Shown: one piece after another, positions 1 to 5,153 of the stretch
How positions within the stretch are numbered: position 1 is the stretch's first letter
Layout: each line of letters starts with the position of its first letter
Assembly (NCBI GenBank): GCA_938038645.1
Contig: CALHTA010000191.1
Location: 1 to 5,153, forward strand
Origin: an uncultured Thiotrichaceae bacterium
Lineage (GTDB): Bacteria; Pseudomonadota; Gammaproteobacteria; Thiotrichales; Thiotrichaceae
Direction of reading: 5' to 3'
Length of the DNA stretch: 5,153 nt
The notes under the pieces: model-generated
Seen by the model: only the letters and a program-made list of their open reading frames with translations
The model's database searches: none
What the model was told of the DNA's origin: nothing
Translations under genes and position numbers: made by a program

Positions 1-10
1 CAAGCAGTTC

Positions 11-37
11 GGCTGAGTATATTATTAATGCTCAGCC
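11..37 (-). repeat. Inverted repeat overlapping the stop codon of the small membrane protein gene
   Basis: GGCTGAG (11-17) and CTCAGCC (31-37) form a perfect 7-bp inverted repeat around an AT-rich 13-base centre. Two further pairs could form inside it after one mismatch. The TGA stop of the small gene lies in one arm. On the minus strand no T-run follows, so this is not a convincing intrinsic terminator. It could be a weak terminator or an mRNA 3'-end hairpin. The window ends too soon to show what lies beyond. Confidence 0.4.
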
Positions 38-283
38 ATTAACCAACCCAAAAACCATAGCCGCCAACGCAATGAAATGAATCAAAATTATCGCGCGGTC
101 ATTCCATAACAAACCGACTACCAACCAACCAAAGATGCCCACTAAAAACAAATACATATTCAGTGGGGTCAGCTGTAAAGCCGTCGCGGTATAACCAAAA
201 ATCTGCACGATAGACGCCAGCCATTTCAATACGAAAGCAATCTGATCCTTTCTTGGTATCGTGTTATTCATAACTGCTTGCAT
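32..283 (-). CDS. Small three-helix inner-membrane protein, DUF6552-like
   Basis: This is a complete 83-residue protein of unknown function. The start at 283 is supported by AAGGA seven bases upstream (bases 291-295 on the plus strand). After a short polar N-terminus with Lys/Arg, it has three hydrophobic segments at about residues 17-38, 42-60 and 64-81. A conserved-looking WND-R motif (Trp60, Asn61, Asp62, Arg63) lies in the short turn between the last two segments. This layout resembles small proteins grouped as DUF6552, some of which have been misannotated as UbiE methyltransferases; no methyltransferase motif is present. The family assignment is from memory and moderate, while membrane location is well supported. 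The gene diverges from the LysR-type regulator and shares a 140-base promoter region with it, so it may be that regulator's target. Its stop codon lies inside a hairpin. Confidence 0.8.
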   Translation of the reverse strand: MQAVMNNTIPRKDQIAFVLKWLASIVQIFGYTATALQLTPLNMYLFLVGIFGWLVVGLLWNDRAIILIHFIALAAMVFGLVNG

Positions 284-358
284 GATGTGTTCCTTATGAT
301 TGAGTGCTTGCTAAAGAGTATTTCGTTATTCGATGGAGGCAGTATCGGCAATCTGAAA

Positions 359-374
359 ATGATTGACTAATCAT
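359..374. promoter_or_regulatory. Palindromic operator candidate in the divergent intergenic region
   Basis: ATGATTGACTAATCAT is a perfect inverted repeat with 6-bp arms (ATGATT/AATCAT) and a four-base centre. It lies 49 bases before the LysR start codon and 75 bases before the divergent membrane protein start. LysR-type regulators commonly bind AT-rich dyads in such intergenic regions and control both themselves and the divergent gene. The spacing here is close to, but not exactly, the T-N11-A pattern. The palindrome is seen directly; the role is inferred. The remaining intergenic sequence (284-358 and 375-423) shows only ribosome binding sites and no promoter I would defend. Confidence 0.4.
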
Positions 375-423
375 ATAAAAAGCGCTCAGACTGTAGAAAA
401 TCTATCGTCTTAAAGGGCGCGGT

Positions 424-1341
424 GTGAGCAATATAAATTTAAAATCACTACGAGTGTTTAGTGTAGTCGCTAGGCACCTTAACTTTCGGCTGGCAGCTGA
501 AGAGTTGCATGTGACACGGGGAGCGGTAGCCCAACAGATTCGCCAATTAGAAGATGATTTGGGCATCAAACTCTTCAATCGCTTACCTCGTGGCCTGTCG
601 CTTACAACAAAAGCAGAGGAGTATTACGCAGTTATTCGGCAAGCTTTTGAGATGATCGACAAGGCGACACGATCGATCTCCACAACAGCGAATCGTGTGG
701 TTGTCACCATGACGCCCACAATGGCTGCCAAATGGCTACTGCCTCGCTTGAATGACTTTGAAGAGCAATACCCTAATATCGATTTACAGATAGTCACCAG
801 TGATAATCTAACCGACTTTGACTCAGAAGGCGTTGATGTCGCGATACGCTATGGAAACCCAGATTCAGAAAAATCATTAGTCACGGAGCACTTGATTAAT
901 CTTAGCCTCCTAGCCGTTTGCAGCCCTGCTTATGCCAAAAAACACTATGCTGAATACGCGGTAGACGACACCTTTTCTAACTATTGCGTAAAGAATTTAG
1001 AGACTTTTTTCATCCATCGCTTAGTTCAAGATAATCATCGGTATTGGGATAGTTGGCTGCAGAGTATGAAAGTCCCCAAGGCAGAGAGAGTATTGGTTTT
1101 CAATCAAACGTCTCTAGCGATTGATGCCGCAATGAATGGGCAAGGCATCACGATGGTAGAAAAAATTTTAGTCATGGATCATTTGAAACGAGGCGAGCGA
1201 GTGACTATGTGGGAGCATAGCAACGTGGAAAATCAAGGCTACTACCTGGCTTATGAGCAACAAGAAAAGCCAATGCATGCTTCAGTGGTTGCTGTTTTGG
1301 AGTGGCTTCGAAGCTCATTAATAAAGTCGATAGAAGCTTAA
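424..1341 (+). CDS. LysR-family transcriptional regulator (GcvA/TrpI-like)
   Basis: This 305-residue DNA-binding regulator has the usual family length. The N-terminal winged helix-turn-helix spans about residues 5-65, with the recognition part around residues 21-43 (LAAEELHVTRGAVAQQIRQLE region) and a wing at LFNRLPRGLSLT. A linker helix (about 66-88) leads to a periplasmic-binding-protein-like effector domain at about 91-297. That domain begins VVVTMTPTMAAKWLLPRL and carries VDVAIRYG near 137-144, which is typical of the GcvA/TrpI/AmpR/GcdR subgroup. The start is GTG at 424, supported by AAAGGG (412-417) six bases upstream. It is divergent from the small membrane protein, so auto-regulation and control of that gene are likely by family habit. 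The effector cannot be read from the sequence. The subgroup call is good, but exact orthology is not claimed. Confidence 0.93.
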   Translation: MSNINLKSLRVFSVVARHLNFRLAAEELHVTRGAVAQQIRQLEDDLGIKLFNRLPRGLSLTTKAEEYYAVIRQAFEMIDKATRSISTTANRVVVTMTPTMAAKWLLPRLNDFEEQYPNIDLQIVTSDNLTDFDSEGVDVAIRYGNPDSEKSLVTEHLINLSLLAVCSPAYAKKHYAEYAVDDTFSNYCVKNLETFFIHRLVQDNHRYWDSWLQSMKVPKAERVLVFNQTSLAIDAAMNGQGITMVEKILVMDHLKRGERVTMWEHSNVENQGYYLAYEQQEKPMHASVVAVLEWLRSSLIKSIEA

Positions 1342-1391
1342 ATAAATGTAATCTAGGCACTTATGGTTAAAACGACGACAGCAGCATGATA

Positions 1392-1405
1392 GAGTCACCT
1401 GACTC
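1392..1405. promoter_or_regulatory. Short palindrome upstream of the TPR gene
   Basis: GAGTCA-CC-TGACTC is a perfect 6+6 inverted repeat ending 24 bases before the ATG at 1430. It lies in the 88-base gap after the LysR gene. It could be a protein binding site or a small mRNA hairpin near the ribosome binding site. No T-run follows, so it is not a terminator for the LysR gene. Function is inferred only from position. Confidence 0.3.
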
Positions 1406-1429
1406 AATACAGACCTCAGGGTGGTCTTC

Positions 1430-2167
1430 ATGCCATTATTTGTCCTATCCGCAATTGTCCAAATTGCTTTCATCATCCATATCATCAAAACAGGTCGTAA
1501 CACGATGTGGATTTGGGTTGTGATGATGCTTCCGATGTTGGGCGCTGCCGCTTATTTCTTTATGGAAATATTCCCAGAATTAAGCAAATCCAGAACGGGC
1601 GTAAAAGCCACGAAAGGCCTTGGGAAAATCATTAATCCAGACAAGGATTTTAAAGATGCGACAAACAACTTCACTGTGGTCGATACCGTTGAAAACTCCT
1701 CAAAACTTGCGGCGGAATACCTCACAAAAGACATGTTTGCCGAAGCTAAAGAATTATATGAAAAATGCCTGACAGGGGTTCATGAAGATGACCCTGATTT
1801 GATGTATGGCTTAGCTCAGTCTGAGTATGGGTTAGAGAATTATGCACGTACTAAAGAAGTCTTAGACAACTTAATTAGAGACAATCCAACTTATAAAAAT
1901 GTCGATGCTCACCTACTCTATGCTAGGTGTTTGGTAAAACTAGAAGAGACTGATGCTGCACTGAAAGAGTTTTCCGCTCTGGATGAGTATTTTCCTGGCC
2001 CTGAAGCGACCTATCGGTATGCAATGCTGTTACAGACTTTAGACAAGGATGAGCAGGCTGAAGCGTTACTTGAGAAAATACTGCAAGATGCGAAGCTGTC
2101 AGATAAACACTATCGCTCGCGCTACAAGCTTTGGATCAACAAAGCGAAACAAGAACTCAAGAAATAA
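1430..2167 (+). CDS. Membrane-anchored TPR protein with PLDc_N-like N-terminus
   Basis: This 245-residue protein is probably an inner-membrane scaffold or assembly factor facing the cytoplasm. Two hydrophobic helices at about residues 2-20 and 26-46, joined by a short KTGRN turn, resemble the two-helix PLDc_N module found at the front of cardiolipin synthases and in unrelated small membrane proteins. A basic linker follows (about 52-80). Helical tetratricopeptide repeats then fill about 88-222, with pairs such as AAEYLTKDMFAEAKELYEKC, YGLAQSEYGLENYARTKEVL and AMLLQTLDKDEQAEALLEKI, and a Lys-rich tail ends the protein. There is no HKD phospholipase motif, so it is not a phospholipase. I chose ATG 1430 because AGGG (1418-1421) sits eight bases upstream; the in-frame GTG at 1421 overlaps that site. 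It follows the LysR gene after 88 bases, and co-transcription is possible but unproven. The partner is unknown. Confidence 0.85.
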   Translation: MPLFVLSAIVQIAFIIHIIKTGRNTMWIWVVMMLPMLGAAAYFFMEIFPELSKSRTGVKATKGLGKIINPDKDFKDATNNFTVVDTVENSSKLAAEYLTKDMFAEAKELYEKCLTGVHEDDPDLMYGLAQSEYGLENYARTKEVLDNLIRDNPTYKNVDAHLLYARCLVKLEETDAALKEFSALDEYFPGPEATYRYAMLLQTLDKDEQAEALLEKILQDAKLSDKHYRSRYKLWINKAKQELKK

Positions 2168-2170
2168 AAT

Positions 2171-2204
2171 ACGGCCCTGATAGTCACCTATCAGGGCCGT
2201 TTTT
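2171..2204. terminator. Strong intrinsic terminator, probably bidirectional
   Basis: ACGGCCCTGATAG (2171-2183) pairs perfectly with CTATCAGGGCCGT (2188-2200) around a TCAC loop and is followed by TTTTT (2200-2204). It begins three bases after the TPR stop codon. On the minus strand the hairpin is followed by ATTTTATTTC, a weaker T-rich tract. The same stem therefore probably also ends the oxidase transcript, whose stop is at 2228. Confidence 0.92.
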
Positions 2205-2227
2205 CTATCGTTTGAAGCCGAACGCGA

Positions 2228-5008
2228 CTATGGAGTAACGTTGATCTTCACTTGTGCTGAGTTACGGCGGCCTTGTGCATCAATCATCACGTACCAGAAG
2301 TCATCTTCGCCAGTGAAGTTAGTCTTTGGTTTATACAACACCTGACCGTTAGCTGCTCTTGAAGTCGTTCCACCTTTTGAAGTGTAGGCGTATAGCGTAT
2401 CAATGGCTATACCACCACTCGTACGGTCATTAGCTAATATGTTCAAAGTCTTAGCTGTGTTACGCGCCGTTGTGTAGTTATCTGCATTAGCAATTGGGAA
2501 GAAATCAGCAGTACCACCACCGGTTACAGTTATCGTAATCACACCGCTGTTGCTACGCCCTTGTGAATCTCTAAAGGTGTACCAAATCTTATCTTCACCA
2601 GTGAAGCCGGCTTTAGATTTATAAACAATCTTGTTATTAGACAGTGAAACACTACCGCCTTTTAACGACCAAGCATTAGGCGCATTTAGTACTAAGCCAT
2701 TTCCAGTGTCATTAGCTAAAGCATCGATGGTTTTGTTCACTCCAGTCGTTGCATTGACGTTGTCTGGCGATGCTGTTGGGTATGCATTGTTGTTTCCGCC
2801 AGTGACCGTAATGGTAATAACACTGTTACTTAAACGGCCTTGCGAGTCTTTAAACGTGTACCAAATTTTATCGGTACCCGTGAAAGTCGACTTAGACTTA
2901 TAAACCAGCTTGTTACTGGATAAGGCAACCGTTCCACCTTTCTGTGACCAAACATTAGGCGCGTTCAATATCAGACCCGTACCCGTGTCATTCGCCAGTG
3001 GGTTAATAGTGATTGAAGTGTTTTGAGCGACAGTCACCGTGTCAGGGTTTCCAACCGGTGCGTTGCCGCCATTAGTGGTTGTCTTTAGCGACCACAACTG
3101 AGGTGCGTGGTTTGGAATAAAGTTAAATAGTATTCCGTTTGCACCATTCACATCGCGCTCCCGGTCCAAGCCTTTTGTAATACAGTTTAGTGGGCGGAAC
3201 TGGTAGTTTGCACCTGTTTTACTGATTACCCAGCGTCTGTTATTCGCATTGGCTGAAGTCGAACCTGAAATTTGCGCAAGGTTTGCACATGCAGAATTCT
3301 CAACTTCCATGTAACGACCAGTACCAACGTTTTGAATCGTGTAGTAACGACTCCCTTGATATCTAATTCGCCATTTCTGATCGTTATAGACATTCGCGTC
3401 AAGCATTTTAGATTTAAAACCGTTCCAAGTCGGTGCAGTTAAACGCTGGCCACTGGTTGGGGATGACATCCAGTATTCACCATCTGCAAGCTCTTGTACA
3501 ACATTTTCAGAGCCAAGGCGGATGACTTTAGCCACACTCGGTGTGCCTGCTGAGTTCATCGCGAACAGCATGTAATTACCTGGAGGAGCATTGTTACGCG
3601 AGGGCATTCTCACACTGTAGTTATTGTTTGATCCAGTAAAGGTCACTGGGATCCTACGTTGCTCATTGTTCACACTGTGTGTTGATGAGCTTGCACGAAC
3701 CAAAGCAAACTTTGAGATGCCTGAATTAGTGCGTATATTTACATTCGCATTATAGCTGGCAGTACCCGGAGCGCTGGTAATAACCGGGCGTGTCGCGAGC
3801 GTATTGGTCCCATTAATATAGAGATATGGAGGAGAGAAAAGCTCGACATCAGGATGGTTAGTGGTACACGTATTACATAAACCACCGCCACCGACAAACA
3901 CGCGCGCATCATTCATCAGAATTGCCGTACTGTGATAAGTACGTGGCGTCACCATCGGCTCCATTGACGTCCATGTGTTATTCGTAGGATTCCAAAGCTC
4001 TGGGGTTAAACGCGCATCGTCATCTCTAAACAATCGAGTCGTTTTCATACCACCTACAACGAATACTTCACCTGAAGGCAGAACCACTGAATGATGTAAT
4101 GTTCGCGGAAACCGCAAACTTGCTCTTTCGGTGACAACGGCATTGTTGGTGCGAATGTCGATCGTTTGGACTCTAGCCGAACCATCTAATGTGTCATAGG
4201 CTTGAGCACCACCCACTTTAAGGATACGACCGGTGTCGTACATAACCGTCGTGCCGTTCATGGAGTATGGATCGGTACCACGTGAACCCGCGCTAGTCAC
4301 ACTCCCTAACCCTTTGACATCAATCCAGTGCATATTGCTACTTGGGCCGGCATGAAAAACTTTTCCATTAGGTGCAGCCCATAGCCACGCATGATTGTCA
4401 TCACGATACTCACCACGAGGATCACTTTGTGAGCCATCGCGCACGGTTGCATCAGAGGTGATCAAAGGGAAAGGAACCCAGCCTGAAGCAGGCGTCCAAA
4501 CCTCCGCATTCTTTCCACCAATGCCACCGGACCAAGATCCGCCCACCGTAAACGCCGAACCATCGCCCATTGTTACCTGTCCTTGGTAACCTCGTGGCGT
4601 GTTCATCGTTTGAGCCGCTGTCCACGTTCCATTGGCTGGATTGTAGATACTGGCTTTGTTATTGCCCGAACCACCCGTTGCCATAATACGACCGTCAGCT
4701 AGGTTGCTGATACCTGGGCAAAACATATCGTGATTAGTTTCAGTGACCAGCGTTGATGAGAAAGTCTCATTTTGCGGATCAAAAACAGTCGTCCACGTTC
4801 TTCCAGTTGAACCACCGAAGGCCAGCTTGTCCTTTGCTGACCAAGCTAATATTTTTCCATCAGGTAGATTAGAAATGGCGACCGGAACCAAATCTAAGTC
4901 GATGACTCGACTCCAACGTCCGGTGTCAGAATAATCAGCAAAAACGTCTGCTGACATGAGTAAAGGAACCAAAGTGATGGCTCCTAGTAATTTTTGTTGG
5001 TTTTTCAT
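2228..5008 (-). CDS. Secreted galactose oxidase-type copper-radical oxidase (AA5-like) with ricin and Ig-like domains
   Basis: This 926-residue exported enzyme is predicted to oxidise a primary alcohol, probably C6 of galactose, to an aldehyde, making hydrogen peroxide. A Sec signal peptide spans residues 1-24 with a likely cut after VFA. The kelch propeller (about 32-400) holds Cys97 and Tyr141 (thioether pair, fungal Cys228/Tyr272), Trp159 (Trp290), and copper ligands Tyr358, His359 and His444 (Tyr495, His496, His581). Cys378/Cys381 match the fungal disulfide. An immunoglobulin-like DUF1929 cap (about 403-498) carries His444. A ricin-type beta-trefoil follows (about 505-642; Trp546, Trp593, Trp639 of three QxW-like motifs), then three Ig-like repeats (654-737, 747-831, 840-925). 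ATG 5008 was chosen over in-frame GTG 5023 because it gives a canonical signal peptide and has GGA six bases upstream, whereas the GTG has no spaced ribosome site. No copper chaperone is nearby. Family is near certain; the substrate is inferred. Confidence 0.95.
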   Translation of the reverse strand: MKNQQKLLGAITLVPLLMSADVFADYSDTGRWSRVIDLDLVPVAISNLPDGKILAWSAKDKLAFGGSTGRTWTTVFDPQNETFSSTLVTETNHDMFCPGISNLADGRIMATGGSGNNKASIYNPANGTWTAAQTMNTPRGYQGQVTMGDGSAFTVGGSWSGGIGGKNAEVWTPASGWVPFPLITSDATVRDGSQSDPRGEYRDDNHAWLWAAPNGKVFHAGPSSNMHWIDVKGLGSVTSAGSRGTDPYSMNGTTVMYDTGRILKVGGAQAYDTLDGSARVQTIDIRTNNAVVTERASLRFPRTLHHSVVLPSGEVFVVGGMKTTRLFRDDDARLTPELWNPTNNTWTSMEPMVTPRTYHSTAILMNDARVFVGGGGLCNTCTTNHPDVELFSPPYLYINGTNTLATRPVITSAPGTASYNANVNIRTNSGISKFALVRASSSTHSVNNEQRRIPVTFTGSNNNYSVRMPSRNNAPPGNYMLFAMNSAGTPSVAKVIRLGSENVVQELADGEYWMSSPTSGQRLTAPTWNGFKSKMLDANVYNDQKWRIRYQGSRYYTIQNVGTGRYMEVENSACANLAQISGSTSANANNRRWVISKTGANYQFRPLNCITKGLDRERDVNGANGILFNFIPNHAPQLWSLKTTTNGGNAPVGNPDTVTVAQNTSITINPLANDTGTGLILNAPNVWSQKGGTVALSSNKLVYKSKSTFTGTDKIWYTFKDSQGRLSNSVITITVTGGNNNAYPTASPDNVNATTGVNKTIDALANDTGNGLVLNAPNAWSLKGGSVSLSNNKIVYKSKAGFTGEDKIWYTFRDSQGRSNSGVITITVTGGGTADFFPIANADNYTTARNTAKTLNILANDRTSGGIAIDTLYAYTSKGGTTSRAANGQVLYKPKTNFTGEDDFWYVMIDAQGRRNSAQVKINVTP
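2234..3049 (-). repeat. Three tandem Ig-like domain repeats within the oxidase gene
   Basis: The repeats are encoded at about 2798-3049, 2516-2770 and 2234-2491 (first to third in protein order). Each runs from an NPD/SPD/NAD start, through an LANDT/LANDR motif and a KGG turn, to YK-K--FTG-D--WY, then D-QGR and a closing V-I-VT strand. This resembles bacterial Ig-like/cadherin-like modules (Big_9 type) of extracellular proteins. Repeats one and two match at about 48 of 64 aligned residues in their C-terminal three quarters; the third is clearly more diverged. Such modules usually act as spacers or adhesive stalks. Glycine/asparagine linkers separate the repeats. Confidence 0.85.
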
Positions 5009-5035
5009 AGCGATTCCATTCACCTCTAGTACAAA

Positions 5036-5071
5036 TTACCCGGGCACATGGAAATCACAGCTACCCGACAT
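5036..5071 (-). CDS. Candidate 11-codon leader ORF upstream of the oxidase gene
   Basis: ATG at 5071 opens a short frame, MSGSCDFHVPG, that stops with TAA 27 bases before the oxidase ATG. It is preceded by AGAGGA with about five bases of spacing, a better ribosome site than that of the oxidase itself. It could be a translated leader that tunes oxidase expression, or a chance frame. Nothing in the peptide (one Cys, one His, no run of a regulatory amino acid) points to classic attenuation. Conservation in related genomes is needed to call it real. Confidence 0.25.
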   Translation of the reverse strand: MSGSCDFHVPG

Positions 5072-5108
5072 TCTTTCCTCTAGTATTTGATCTTATGGAA
5101 AGTCGGGT
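5063..5108. repeat. Inverted repeat in the oxidase leader
   Basis: ACCCGAC (5063-5069) is the reverse complement of GTCGGGT (5102-5108). The similarity extends inward to TTTCC (5074-5078) and GGAAA (5098-5102) after a short bulge. A third related copy, ACCCGGG, lies at 5038-5044. The arms flank the candidate -10 and the mini-ORF ribosome site, so it could be a pair of operator half-sites or an RNA stem that hides that site. The repeat is seen directly; the role is inferred. Confidence 0.35.
5090..5095 (-). promoter_or_regulatory. Possible -10 box of the oxidase promoter
   Basis: On the minus strand TAAGAT matches four of six bases of the sigma-70 -10 consensus. No good -35 hexamer lies 17 bases upstream (TAATGT is found there). 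The CCCC/GGGG palindrome at 5120-5131 would be centred about 42 bases before the predicted start, which is where an activator replacing a -35 box would bind. This is position-based inference. Confidence 0.22.
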
Positions 5109-5119
5109 TAGGACATTAC

Positions 5120-5131
5120 CCCCAAATGGGG
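5120..5131. promoter_or_regulatory. CCCC-AAAT-GGGG palindrome, operator candidate
   Basis: CCCCAAATGGGG is a near-symmetric dyad (4+4 arms with an AAAT centre) lying 112 bases upstream of the oxidase start codon. It stands out from the AT-rich surroundings and is well placed to bind a dimeric activator or repressor. The binding protein is unknown. A response regulator of the NarL/LuxR type, many of which bind dyads of roughly this size, is only a guess. Confidence 0.35.
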
Positions 5132-5153
5132 TTGAGTCTGAGACAAACGGAAG

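Noticed and set aside
359..380. Sigma-70 promoter using TTGACT (363-368) for the LysR gene
   Set aside because: The -35-like hexamer has no -10 box at 16-18 bases; TATAAA lies only five bases away, so no promoter is called.
1318..1503. 61-codon minus-strand frame spanning the LysR end and TPR start
   Set aside because: It overlaps two well-supported plus-strand genes, and its translation shows no recognisable domain.
1552..1734. 60-codon minus-strand frame inside the TPR gene
   Set aside because: It is antisense to a clear coding region with no recognisable protein features.
2631..2903. 90-codon plus-strand frame opposite the Ig-like repeats
   Set aside because: It is explained as the complement of repeated coding sequence and has no recognisable family.
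4395..4934. Two plus-strand frames of 63-64 codons (4395-4589, 4743-4934) opposite the oxidase catalytic domain
   Set aside because: They lie entirely antisense to the catalytic core, whose residues are strongly conserved, and their translations look non-biological (proline-rich, no motif).
5009..5023. Extended start of the oxidase at GTG 5023 (931 residues)
   Set aside because: The GTG directly abuts AGAG with no usable spacing, and the added five residues precede an otherwise canonical signal peptide beginning at ATG 5008.
1..5153. Mobile element, CRISPR array, tRNA or rRNA genes
   Set aside because: No transposase, integrase, terminal inverted repeats, regular spacer-repeat pattern or tRNA-like cloverleaf was seen; the repeats present are protein-domain repeats or short dyads.

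Overview
This window looks like chromosomal DNA from a marine-type gammaproteobacterium. Moderate GC, tight intergenic spacing, clear Shine-Dalgarno sites and a strong intrinsic terminator all fit. The protein style suggests Vibrionaceae or a close neighbour such as Marinomonas, but no marker gene is present, so this placement is inference. Four substantial genes fill almost all of the window, and no stretch over 300 bases lacks a gene.

Left part (1-1341): a small three-helix membrane protein on the minus strand is divergent from a GcvA/TrpI-type LysR regulator on the plus strand. Their 140-base shared intergenic region contains a perfect 6+6 palindrome that could be an operator. Middle (1342-2204): a membrane-anchored TPR protein with a PLDc_N-like head follows on the plus strand. 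It ends at a perfect 13-bp hairpin with a T-run, which can also serve the convergent gene on the other side.

Right part (2228-5153): the most notable gene encodes a secreted 926-residue copper-radical oxidase of the galactose oxidase type (CAZy family AA5) on the minus strand. Every catalytic and copper-binding residue of the fungal enzyme has a counterpart, with near-identical spacing, and so do most of the sugar-pocket residues. The N-terminal sugar-binding domain of the fungal enzyme is absent. The catalytic core is instead followed by a ricin-type beta-trefoil and three tandem Ig-like repeats. The 5' leader of this gene has repeated elements, a CCCC/GGGG palindrome and an 11-codon mini-ORF with a good ribosome binding site.

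The genes do not form one obvious pathway. The regulator and the small membrane protein may be a regulatory pair. The oxidase appears to be a stand-alone unit that probably acts outside the cell on galactose-containing glycans or related alcohols. No copper-handling, secretion or sugar-catabolism genes are visible in the window.
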